DNA of 64,000 bases. It comes from JADLGL01 sp963823045 (GTDB lineage Bacteria; Pseudomonadota; Alphaproteobacteria; Rhizobiales; Kaistiaceae). Each line of letters starts with the position of its first letter. The stretch's first letter is position 1. The notes beneath the pieces are model-generated. The model saw only the letters and a program-made list of their open reading frames with translations. It was not told where the DNA came from and did not search any database. A program made the translations under genes and the position numbers. The stretch spans positions 1 to 64,000 of the forward strand of contig CAWGKA010000012.1 in the NCBI GenBank assembly GCA_963823045.1, read 5' to 3'. Below are positions 37,641 through 46,422 of the stretch, piece by piece.

Positions 37641-37700
37641 CGTTGCTCGGGCGGCTGGAACCGCTAGAATCGGCGAAGGTCGCCATCGGAGGAACCGGCT

Positions 37701-38123
37701 ATGCGCGCCTTTCCATTCACGATCGTCACGCTCGTAATCTACAACATCGTCATCATTTTCTCGGGGCCTGAGGTCTGGGACAACGTCCTCGTCACCTTCA
37801 ATCTCTTCTCGGGTGAAGCATGGCCGCTGACGACCGGGATCCTGATGATCCTCGCCGGGCTTCTGGTGCTTCTCGCTGAGATCTTGAGAGCAACAACGAT
37901 CGAGCGGAGCGCGATCACCAACCATGTCATCTCTGTCGTCGTGCTGCTCATCTATGTCGTTGAATTTGTCGTCGTTGCCGAGGCGGGCACATCGACTTTC
38001 TTCATTCTGACGATGATCGCCCTGGTCGATGTTCTCGGCGGCATCGTCGTCACCATCCGGCTGGCGACGCGCGACTTCTCCATCGACCGAAGCGGCGGCG
38101 GCATGTACCCGCCTGGCAACTAG
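37701..38123 (+). CDS. Hypothetical membrane protein (140 aa)
   Basis: A 140-residue protein with four predicted membrane segments: FTIVTLVIYNIVIIF, GILMILAGLLVLLAEIL, VISVVVLLIYVVEFVVV and ILTMIALVDVLGGIVVTI. Acidic and charged residues lie only in the loops. The C-terminus is a glycine-rich tail. It resembles small uncharacterised four-helix membrane proteins of Hyphomicrobiales. A ribosome-binding GGAGG occurs just upstream. The frame is intact, and nothing in the sequence indicates a function. Confidence 0.75.
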   Translation: MRAFPFTIVTLVIYNIVIIFSGPEVWDNVLVTFNLFSGEAWPLTTGILMILAGLLVLLAEILRATTIERSAITNHVISVVVLLIYVVEFVVVAEAGTSTFFILTMIALVDVLGGIVVTIRLATRDFSIDRSGGGMYPPGN

Positions 38124-38242
38124 GCAATGCGCACAATTTGCGCGCTAACCGGACGAGAATCTTAACGATTTTCGGCGATCTCCTGGCTTTCGGGCCGATT
38201 GCCGGGGTGACTCGGCGGCGACTGTCTCAGCGGGGAAAGCCG

Positions 38243-39972
38243 GTGCCGCGTACCAGGAGCACGCCAAAGGTCAAGCAGACCGAGGGCGGTAACTACGAGA
38301 ACGCGCTGGAGCTTCTCTCAGCGCTCGGCGAAGTCGCCTATCGCTGGTCGATCGACGATGACCGGCTGCACTGGGACGGCGACATCCAGTCCGTCCTCGG
38401 CATTCCGGCGGCAGAGATCGACCGCGGCAAATCCTTTGCCCGACTTGTCGATCCGGAAAGCAAAACCAATCGGCATGACGCGGTGTTCGACGGCAACGCT
38501 GCCGACCGCGGCACCGGTGTTCCGTTCCGGGTGGAATATGGCGCTTCGTCCCGGCGGCGAGGATCAGCCGCTGATATGGATCGAAGACACCGGCCGCTGG
38601 TACAGCGACGGCGGGTCCGGGCCGCAACGCGTGGTCGGCATCATCCGCGTCGTCAGCGACCGGCATGATCGCGAGCAGCAACTGACCTTTCGCTCCTCGC
38701 ATGACGAGCTAACCGGCTTCTACAATCGCGCCCGGCTGATCGAGCTTCTGGAGGAATCGCTGGCGAGTGCCAAGCGGTTCCGCAACAGCTCGGCCTTCTT
38801 GCTGCTGGCGATCGATTCCTTCCGCCTCATCAACGACGCCTATGGCTTCGAAGTCGGCGATCAGGTGCTGGCGGCAATCGCCAAGCGCGTTGCCTCGCGC
38901 CTGCGTGGCGGCGATGCGATCGGTCGTTTTTCCGGCAACAAGCTCGGCGTCATCCTGCGCGACTGCGGCGACGAGATCATGGGGATCGCGGCCGAACGCT
39001 TCCTTGCCGTGGCGAGCGAGGAGGTGGTGACCACCGACAATGGCGCGATCGCCGTGACGATCTCGATCGGCGGCGTCACCCTGCCGCGCAATGCCCGCAG
39101 CGTCAGCGAAGCCACGGCCCGCGCGGAGGAGGCACTGTCCGCCTCGCGTCAGCGTGGCCATGGCCGGTTCCAGCCGTTCGTTCAATCATTCGGCCGGCAG
39201 GCGGAACGCCGGGCCAATGCCGCCCTTTCGACCGAGCTCTTGAGCGCGCTGGAGGAGGATCGGCTGCGCCTCGCCTATCAGCCGATCGTCGATGCGACCA
39301 CGCGCGAGCCGGCGATGCATGAATCGCTGCTGCGGCTGGTGCAGTCGGATGGTTCGATGGCCGAGGCCAGCTCTTTCATGCCGTTGTCCGAGCGTATTGG
39401 CCTGGGCCGCCTTCTCGACCAGCGCGCCCTCGATATCGCCATCGACACGCTGCGGCGGATTCCGGAGGCGAAGCTCACCGTGAACGTCACGGCCGATACC
39501 GCGACCGAACCGTCCTGGCTCGCTCGGCTCGAACATGCCGTCGCCTATGATCGTGGGCTTGCGAAGCGGCTGATCGTCGAGATCACCGAATCGACCGCGG
39601 TCCGCAATGTCGAGGAGGCCGTCCGCTTCGTGTCCGCGGTCAAAGGAATCGGCTGCTCGGTGGCGATCGACGATTTCGGCGCCGGCTACAGCTCCTTCCG
39701 CATTCTCCGCCTGCTCGACGTCGATATCGTCAAGATCGATGGCGGGTTCATCAGGAATATGGCCAAGAACGACGACGATCGCTTCTTCGTGCGGACGCTG
39801 ATCGATCTTGCCCGTCATTTCCGCCTGAAGACGGTCGCCGAATGGGTGCGTGACGAGGCCACCGCCGACGATGCTCAAGGAATGGGGCGTCGACTATCTT
39901 CAGGGCGACCTGACCGGCTGTCCGGTCGCTGAAATCGGCGGCGAGCCTGAAAAGGCGACGTCGGCCGCCTAG
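38243..39972 (+). CDS. GGDEF-EAL protein with degenerate GGDEF (probable c-di-GMP phosphodiesterase)
   Basis: About 575 residues. An N-terminal PAS-like segment (ALGEVAYRWSIDDDRLHWDG) precedes a GGDEF domain (SSHDELTGFYNRARLIELL). The signature there reads RFSGNKLGVI instead of R-x-GGDEF, so cyclase activity should be absent. The EAL domain reads AYQPIVDATTREPAMHESLL, with the signature as ESL. It keeps the other catalytic and metal residues: VNVTADT, EITESTAV, AIDDFGAGYSSF, VKIDGGFI, VAEWV and LQGD. It is therefore most likely an active phosphodiesterase whose GGDEF domain is regulatory. Shifts lie near 38550 and 39865. The start is a GTG at 38243; a TTG at 38138 is an alternative. Its stop shares CTAG with bolA on the other strand. 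Confidence 0.82.
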
Positions 39973-40234
39973 GCGGCGCGGGCCTCGATGGCGAGGGCGT
40001 GGACGCGGTCCGCCAGTTCGGCCGCCAGCGCCTCGTTGATGGCGCGATGGATGGCCAGACGGTTCATGCCGGCGAAGGCGCCGGCGACAATTCGGATGCG
40101 GAAATGGGTTTCCCCGCCCTCGCGCCAGCCGCCATGCCCCTTGTGGTGATCCGAACTCGTCCACCACTTCCAGCGAGGATGGTGCGAAGGCCTCGGTCAG
40201 GGTGCTTCGTTATCCGGTCTTTGACAGCGCCCAA
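39969..40234 (-). CDS. bolA: BolA-family protein (frameshifted)
   Basis: A protein of about 88 residues of the BolA/IbaG class, which binds [2Fe-2S] clusters together with monothiol glutaredoxins. The segment LTEAFAPSSLEVVDE is followed, in another frame, by DHHKGHGGWREGGETHFRIR and FAGMNRLAIHRAINEAL. Shifts are near 40205 and 40160. The start is set at the TTG at 40234: AAGGAG lies nine bases upstream, and the first residues become GAVKDRITKT, typical of BolA. The gene faces the GGDEF-EAL gene and is divergent from the J-domain gene, a standard rhizobial neighbourhood before cobS. Confidence 0.8.
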
Positions 40235-40296
40235 ATCAATCTGCTCCTTACCTTCTGCGACTTGCCGCAATGTGCGGCGCTCAGCATAATCAAGCC

Positions 40297-40897
40297 ATGA
40301 AGCTCGATTCCAAATATTTCGACAGCATCCGGATCAAGCCGGCTGCGTCGGCGGAGCCCGACGAAGCGCCGGCGCTGCGAGTGGGCCGGCTGCACGCGCC
40401 ATGGCGGCTATCGAGCACCAAAAGGGCGTCAACGCGAGGGGCAGTATTTCAATTTCTGCCTCGACCATGTGCGCGAATACAACAAGTCCTACAACTACTT
40501 CTCCGGCATGCCCGACGAGGAGATCGACGCCTATCGCAAGGCGGCGGCGACCGGGCACCGCCCGACATGGGCGATGGGCAACGGTGCGGGTTCGCCGGAT
40601 CGCGGCGGTGGCGCGGGCAAGGCCGGGCCGATGCACGACGTCTTCGGCCTGTTCGAGGGGCTCGGCCATGATTTTGAGCCTGAACGGCGCCAGCGGCCGC
40701 TGCACAATCTGGAGCGGAAGTCCTTTGCCGCGCTCGATCTCGAGGGCCATGAGAACCGCGAGGAGATCAAGGCGCGCTTCAAGGCGCTGGTAAAACGGCT
40801 CCATCCGGACGCTAATGGCGGCGACCGCGGCTCGGAAGATAAGCTGCGCGAGATCATTCAGGCCTATAATCATCTCAAGGCCGCCGGTTTCTGCTGA
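40297..40897 (+). CDS. J-domain (DnaJ-like) protein upstream of cobS (frameshifted)
   Basis: About 200 residues. The N-terminal region begins MKLDSKYFDSIRIKP. The middle contains YFNFCLDHVREYNKSYNYF, then SGMPDEEIDAYRKAAATGHR. The C-terminal 65 residues form a J domain with the Hsp70-contacting HPD in VKRLHPDANGGD, flanked by NREEIKARFKAL and KLREIIQAYNHLK. Placing the J domain at the C-terminus is unusual compared with DnaJ but normal for this rhizobial family. Shifts are near 40400 and 40460. It lies 50 bases before cobS. A chaperone-targeting role in cobaltochelatase or Fe-S handling is inferred from context only. Confidence 0.82.
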
Positions 40898-40947
40898 GGC
40901 CGGACAATCCATCAGGGCGACGCCGCGGGCGCGCCCGCGGAGGTGAA

Positions 40948-41935
40948 ATGACGACTATCGAGCACGACTGGACCGATGTTCCGGACATGAAGGTGTCCGT
41001 GCGGCAGGTGTTCGGGATCGACAGCGATCTCGAAGTGCCGGCCTTCTCCGCGGAGAACGAGCACGTGCCCGATGGTCGACGAGGACTATATTTTCGACGA
41101 GCAGACGACGCTCGCGATCCTGGCCGGCTTCGCCCACAATCGCCGCGTGATGGTCGCCGGCTACCACGGCACCGGCAAGTCGACGCATATCGAGCAGGTG
41201 GCGGCGCGGCTCAACTGGCCGTGCGTGCGCGTCAATCTCGACAGCCACATCTCGCGCATCGATCTCATCGGCAAGGATGCGATCGTGCTGCGCGACGGCC
41301 AGCAGGTGACCGAGTTCCGCGACGGCATCCTGCCTTGGGCGCTGCAGACCAATACGGCGCTGGTGTTCGACGAATATGACGCCGGCCGCGCCGACGTGAT
41401 GTTCGTCATCCAGCGCGTGCTCGAGGTTTCCGGCAAGCTGACGCTGCTCGACCAGAACCGGGTCATCCACCCGCATCCGGCGTTTCGCCTGTTCGCCACA
41501 GCCAACACGGTCGGCCTCGGCGATACATCCGGCCTCTATCACGGCACGCAGCAGATCAACCAAGGCCAGATGGACCGTTGGTCGATCGTCGTCACGCTCA
41601 ACTATCTGCCGCATGACAAGGAGGTCGACATCGTCGCCGCCAAGGCGGCGAGCTATCGCGACGCCAAGGGGCGCGAGCTCCTGTCGAAGATGGTGCGCGT
41701 CGCCGACCTCACGCGGAACGCCTTCATGAATGGCGATCTGTCGACGGTGATGAGCCCGCGGACGGTGATCATCTGGGCGGAGAACGCCGAGATCTTCAAC
41801 GATGTCGCCTTCGCCTTCCGCGTCACCTTCCTCAACAAATGCGACGAGGCCGAGCGGCCGATCGTCGCGGAGTTCTATCAGCGTTGCCTCGGCGAGGAAT
41901 TGCCGGAAGCGGCGACCAACGTCGTCATGTCCTGA
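40948..41935 (+). CDS. cobS: Aerobic cobaltochelatase subunit CobS (frameshifted)
   Basis: An AAA+ ATPase of about 329 residues that drives cobalt insertion into hydrogenobyrinate diamide with CobT and CobN. The N-terminal VSVRQVFGIDSDLEVPAFS is diagnostic. Walker A is VAGYHGTGKSTHIEQVAARL, Walker B is ALVFDEYDAGRADVMF and sensor 1 is RLFATANTVGLGDTSGLYHG. The only shift is near 41070, between the N-terminal extension and the ATPase core. cobT follows immediately, consistent with the known CobS-CobT complex. CobN is not in the window. Confidence 0.95.
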
Positions 41936-41944
41936 GCCCTAGTC

Positions 41945-43832
41945 TTGTCCGACACCAACCAGACGAAAGGGCGTCCAGCATCGCCCCCGGCTCGATCCTT
42001 TCAAGCAGGCGGTGGCCGGCTGCATGCGGGCGATGGCGGCGCGGCCCGACCTCGAGGTCAGTTTCGGCGCCGACCGCCCCTCTATGAGCGGGCTCAAGGC
42101 GCGCTTGCCGGAGCCGCCGCGCAAGCTCGATTCGCGCGACATCGCCGTCACGCGCGGCCTCGGCGATTCGATGGCGCTGCGCCTCGCCTGCCACGATCAG
42201 ACGGTGCATCAGCGTCTGGCGCCGAAAGGGCAGAATGCGCGCGCCGTCTTCGATGCGGCCGAGCAGGCGCGCATCGAGGCGGTCGGCTCGCTGCGCATGG
42301 CCGGCGTTGCCGCCAACCTCAATGCGATGCTCGACGAGCGCTATCGCCGCGCCAATCTCGACCATGTCACGCAGCGTTCCGAAGCGCCGCTGGAAGATGC
42401 GGTGGCGCTGGTGATGCGCGAGCAACTGACCGGCCAGGCCGCCGCCGGACCGCGGCAAGGCCGTCGCCGATCTGTGGCGGCCGTGGATCGAGGAGAAGGC
42501 GGGCGCCGACCTCGAGCGCCTGGCGGAGAGCGTCGAGGATCAGGCCGCCTTCGGTGACATCGTGCGCGACGTCATCACCTCGCTCGAGATGGGCGACGAA
42601 CTCGGCGGCGACAGCGAGCCGGAGGACGGTCGAGAGCGACGAATCCGAACCGCAGGAAGGCGGGGACGAAGGCGAGGGCGGCGAGGAATCGGAGAGCGAT
42701 GCCAGGCGAGAGTTCGCAGGACAATGAGGCCGGCGCCGACGAGGCCTCGACGGCGGAGATGGAAGCCGAAGAGGCCGACGCCGAACGCTTCGACGATGAT
42801 GGCAGCGAGGCCAAGGAAGCCGGCGAGGTGCGCCGCCAGCAGCAGCCCTGGAGCGGCGGCGCGGATGACGGTTTCGTCTATCGCGCCCTTCACCGACCGC
42901 TTCGACGAGGTGATCAAGGCGGAGGATCTCTGCGACCCGGACGAGCTGACGCGGCTGCGCGGCTTTCTCGACAAGCAACTGGCACCGCTGCAGGGCGCGG
43001 TGGCGCGCCTCGCCAATCGGCTGCAGCGCCGGCTGATGGCGCAGCAGAACCGGTCGTGGGATTTCGATCAGGAGGAAGGCGTGCTCGATGCGGCACGGCT
43101 GTCGCGCGTGGTCGTCGACCCCTCGCAACGCCCTGTCGTTCAAGGTCGAACGCGACACCGAGTTCCGCGACACGGTGGTGACGCTCCTCCTCGACAATTC
43201 CGGCTCGATGCGCGGCCGGCCGATCACGGTGGCGGCGATCTGCGCCGATATCCTGGCGCGGACGCTGGAACGCTGCGGCGTCAAGGTCGAGATCCTCGGC
43301 TTCACGACGCGCGCCTGGAAGGGCGGGCAGTCGCGCGAGGCGTGGCTGCAGGCGGGCAAGCCGGCCAATCCCGGCCGCCTCAACGACCTTCGTCACATCA
43401 TCTACAAGTCCGCCGACGCGCCCTGGCGGCGGTCGCGGCGCAATCTCGGCCTGATGCTGCGCGAAGGGCCTCTTGAAGGAGAACATCGACGGCGAGGCGC
43501 TTGCCTGGGCGCATCAGCGCCTGTTGGCGCGGCCGGAGCAGCGCCGCATCCTGATGATGATTTCGGACGGTGCGCCGGTCGACGATTCGACGCTGTCGGT
43601 CAATCCGGCGAACTATCTCGAACGCCATCTCCGCCGGATGATCGAGGAGATCGAGATGCACTCGCCGGTCGAACTTCTCGCCATCGGCATCGGCCATGAC
43701 GTGACGCGCTATTATCGCCGCGCGGTGACGATCATCGACGCGGAGGAACTGGCCGGGGCGATGACGGAGAAGCTTGCCGAGCTGTTCGAGGAAGACGGCA
43801 CCCGCGGCAAGGGCTCGCGCCGCGCCGCATGA
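41945..43832 (+). CDS. cobT: Aerobic cobaltochelatase subunit CobT (frameshifted)
   Basis: About 629 residues. The N-terminal helical domain (AVAGCMRAMAARPDLEVSFG) is followed by an extremely acidic linker around residues 215-290 (DGSEAKEAGEV and Glu/Asp repeats). The C-terminal von Willebrand A domain carries the MIDAS motif LLLDNSGSMRGRPI. HQRLLARPEQRRILMMISDG and IGIGHDVTRYYRRAVTI follow. At least seven single-base shifts interrupt it (near 41985, 42455, 42630, 42720, 42885, 43130 and 43470). The start is a TTG at 41945, 9 bases after cobS; no ATG fits. CobT partners CobS in the ATP-dependent chelatase. Confidence 0.93.
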
Positions 43833-44821
43833 GGCGGATTGCGCTCGCTGCTTTCCTGCTGACATTGCCGGTGACAGCGGTCGCAGCGCCGGGCTTTGTC
43901 GCCGTCGACGTTACCGCGACGCCGATCGACAGCTTCGAGATCGCTCCCGGCGCTGCCGAGGACGGCGAGATCACCTTCCGCGGCGGTCTGGTGCTCAGCT
44001 CGGCAAACCGGCAGTTCGGCGGACTCTCGGGTCTCGATATCACTGCTGACGGACAGTTCATCGCTATCTCGGATACGGGTTTCTGGCTGACCGGCCGCAT
44101 CGTCGAAGACGGCGATGGCTGGCTTCGCGGCGTCGAGGATTGGCAGATCGCGCCCATCCTCGATCCGAATGGCGAGCAGGCGAACCGGACGATTTCGGCC
44201 GATGCCGAGGGCCTGCGCTATGACGCGGCGACCGGCACGGCGATCGTCTCCTTCGAGCACAATCACCGGGTCAGCCGCTTTGCCGTCGACGATCTCGCCA
44301 CGGCGCGGCCCGAGGCGGTGGCGCTGCCGACGCTGACCGGCCTTCGCAGCAATCGCGGCATCGAGGCGGTGGCGCTCGCCCCGGCGGATTCGCCGCTTGC
44401 CGGCGCGGTGGTGATCATCTCCGAGGACGCCGATGACGGTGCCGGCAATATCCGCGGCTGGATCGTCGACGGGCCGCTGGCCGGCGCCTTCTCGGTGACG
44501 CGCTCCGACCAGTTTGCGGTGACGGACGCGGCGTTCCTGCCCAATGGCGACCTTCTCATCCTCGAACGCCGGCTGTCGCTCACCGGGATCGGCATGCGTA
44601 TCCGCCGGCTGCCGGCCGAGGACATCCGCCCCGGCGCCGTCGCCGACGGAGCGGTGGTCCTGTCAGACGATCATCTGTTCCAGATCGACAATATGGAGGG
44701 GCTTGCCGTGCGCATGCTGCCTTCGGGCGAGGCGCTGATCACGCTCGTCTCCGACGACAATTACAGCCTCCTGCAAAGGACGCTGCTGTTGCAGTTTCTG
44801 TGGCGGGAAGGCGCCGACTAG
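43829..44821 (+). CDS. Exported esterase-like/phytase-like beta-propeller protein
   Basis: A 330-residue protein with signal peptide (RRIALAAFLLTLPVTAVAAP). The family is 'esterase-like activity of phytase': GGLSGLDITADGQFIAISDT near the start, then ADAEGLRYDAATGTAIVSFE, NRGIEAVALAPADSPLAGAV, AAFLPNGDLLILERRLSLTG and IDNMEGLAVRMLPSGEALIT. These are repeated propeller strands. It may hydrolyse phosphate or carboxyl esters in the periplasm, but that is family-level knowledge. The ATG overlaps the cobT stop by 4 bases. The stop shares CTAG with rpmB on the opposite strand. The frame is intact. Confidence 0.85.
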   Translation: MRRIALAAFLLTLPVTAVAAPGFVAVDVTATPIDSFEIAPGAAEDGEITFRGGLVLSSANRQFGGLSGLDITADGQFIAISDTGFWLTGRIVEDGDGWLRGVEDWQIAPILDPNGEQANRTISADAEGLRYDAATGTAIVSFEHNHRVSRFAVDDLATARPEAVALPTLTGLRSNRGIEAVALAPADSPLAGAVVIISEDADDGAGNIRGWIVDGPLAGAFSVTRSDQFAVTDAAFLPNGDLLILERRLSLTGIGMRIRRLPAEDIRPGAVADGAVVLSDDHLFQIDNMEGLAVRMLPSGEALITLVSDDNYSLLQRTLLLQFLWREGAD

Positions 44822-45115
44822 GCAGCCGCGGCGGCGGTCTGCTTCTTGGCGATCTGACGCTTCAGGGTGAGGGCGCGGGGCGACAGGTCGTCCGCCTTCG
44901 CCTTGGTGAGAAAGGCGTCGAGCCCGCCGACATGCTCGACCGAGCGCAGGGCCTTGGCCGAAACGCGCAGCGAGACCGAACGGCCGAGGGCGTCAGCTGA
45001 TCAGCGTCACCTGGCAGAGATTGGGCAGGAAACGACGCCGGGTCTTGTTGTTGGCGTGGCTCACATTGTTGCCTGCCAGCACGGCCTTGCCGGTCAATTC
45101 GCATCGCCGGGACAT
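44818..45115 (-). CDS. rpmB: 50S ribosomal protein L28 (frameshifted)
   Basis: About 98 residues. The N-terminal MSRRCELTGKAVLAGNNVSH and NNKTRRRFLPNLCQVTLIS are classic L28. After a one-base insertion near 45000 the other frame continues VSLRVSAKALRSVEHVGGLD and AFLTKAKADDLSPRALTLKR to an Ala-rich end. A ribosomal protein gene cannot be dead in a living cell without a second copy, so the extra base is probably an error. It lies divergent from the DUF3108 gene. Confidence 0.95.
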
Positions 45116-45290
45116 CGCGATCATCCTGTCCGAAATGAGTTTGCAGCACGCGCCTTACGCGCGGAAGCCGGGTCTATAAGAAGAGAGGCCCGCAACGTCA
45201 AGCCGTGGGCGCGATTCTGCGGCTTCATGGAACGGATCGAAGCGGCGGAAAGGAATTGTTAACCATAAGCGCAGCAACACTCGACGCGCG

Positions 45291-46169
45291 ATGGAGGCCT
45301 CTCGGCGGCGCGGATTCGGGTCAGGCTTGCAGACGGCGGCGAGGTTCCGTCGGCTGGCCTTGCTCGCGATCTCCTTCGTTGCCCTCGCCCTGGTGACGTT
45401 TCCCGCCGCTGCGGCGGAGAAGCTGCTCTCGGTCTCCTATGACATCTCCGTCGCCGGCGTTTATGTCGGCCACGCCGATGCGGTCGGCCATTTCATCGAC
45501 GGCGGCTATGCCATCGCTCTCACCGGCTTCACCGGGGGCCTCTCGCGGTTGGTGCTGGACGCCAATGCGACGCTGAGCGCCGATGGCAACATCCAGGGCA
45601 CCGAGGTTCTGCCGGCGCAATATCAGATCGACATGACGGAGGAGGGCGAGCCGTCGCAGGCGCGGATGGCACTGCGCGACCGGCGGGTGATGGACCTCTT
45701 CGTCGATCCCGGCCTGGCGCCGAGCCTTGAGCGCGTGCCCCTGACCATGGACCATGTCCGCGACGTCACCGATCCGGTGTCGACGCTGTTCATCCCGGTG
45801 GCGAGGGGCGGTGACGCGGCGAGACGGCCTGCGACCGGACGCTCTCCGTCTTCGACGGCTGGCAGCGCTACGACGTCGAGATGAGCTATCGTGGCGACCC
45901 GGACGGTGTTCGGCTCGCGTGACGGCTATAGCGGTCAGAGCTTCGTCTGCAGTGCGCATTACACGCCGATCGCCGGCCACGATCTGACCACGCCGGCCGT
46001 GGCCTATATGTCGGACAATGACCGCCTCGAGGCCTCGCTGATCCTGGTCGACGGCCTCGGCATTCTCATCCCCTATCAGCTGCTGATCGGCACGGAATTG
46101 GGCGACGTCGTCATCCGGCTCCAAAGCATGAGCGTCGACGACGTTCCGGCCGCCGTTGCGGGGCGTTAA
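45291..46169 (+). CDS. DUF3108 exported protein (frameshifted)
   Basis: About 290 residues. The signal peptide region is LALLAISFVALALVTFPAAA with cleavage near AAAEK. The mature part has DUF3108 features: LLSVSYDISVAGVYVGHADA, FTGGLSRLVLDANATLSADG, ALRDRRVMDLFVDPGLAPSL and RDVTDPVSTLFIPVARG. In other frames come FDGWQRYDVEMSYRGD and FVCSAHYTPIAGHDL. Shifts are near 45815, 45830 and 45910. It is a conserved rhizobial neighbour of rpmB. Its function is unknown; a periplasmic or lipid-related role is sometimes suggested for the family. Confidence 0.78.
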
Positions 46170-46422
46170 CCTCCCGTCTGGAAACCGCGGAAAGCCAAAT
46201 CCATATATAGGGTTAGCGGGTCGTATCGACCCCTGATCTGGTGGTGAACGGAACGTGAAACGCCGCGAGTCAGTGATTCGGGCAGGGTTTGTTCCAGACT
46301 CGTTCCGAACCTTAATCGCCGCCTTCCGTCCACCGGGTTGCGATGGATGGCGGCACAGTCGATAGTCAGGCTTCGAGGCGCGGTTTTCGTGCTTCTTCTG
46401 CCGACGGATTCGCCGGGAACGC

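Noticed and set aside
38138..38242. TTG at 38138 as start of the GGDEF-EAL gene
   Set aside because: It adds 35 residues of low coding character; the GTG at 38243 gives a more typical beginning, although it is not certain.
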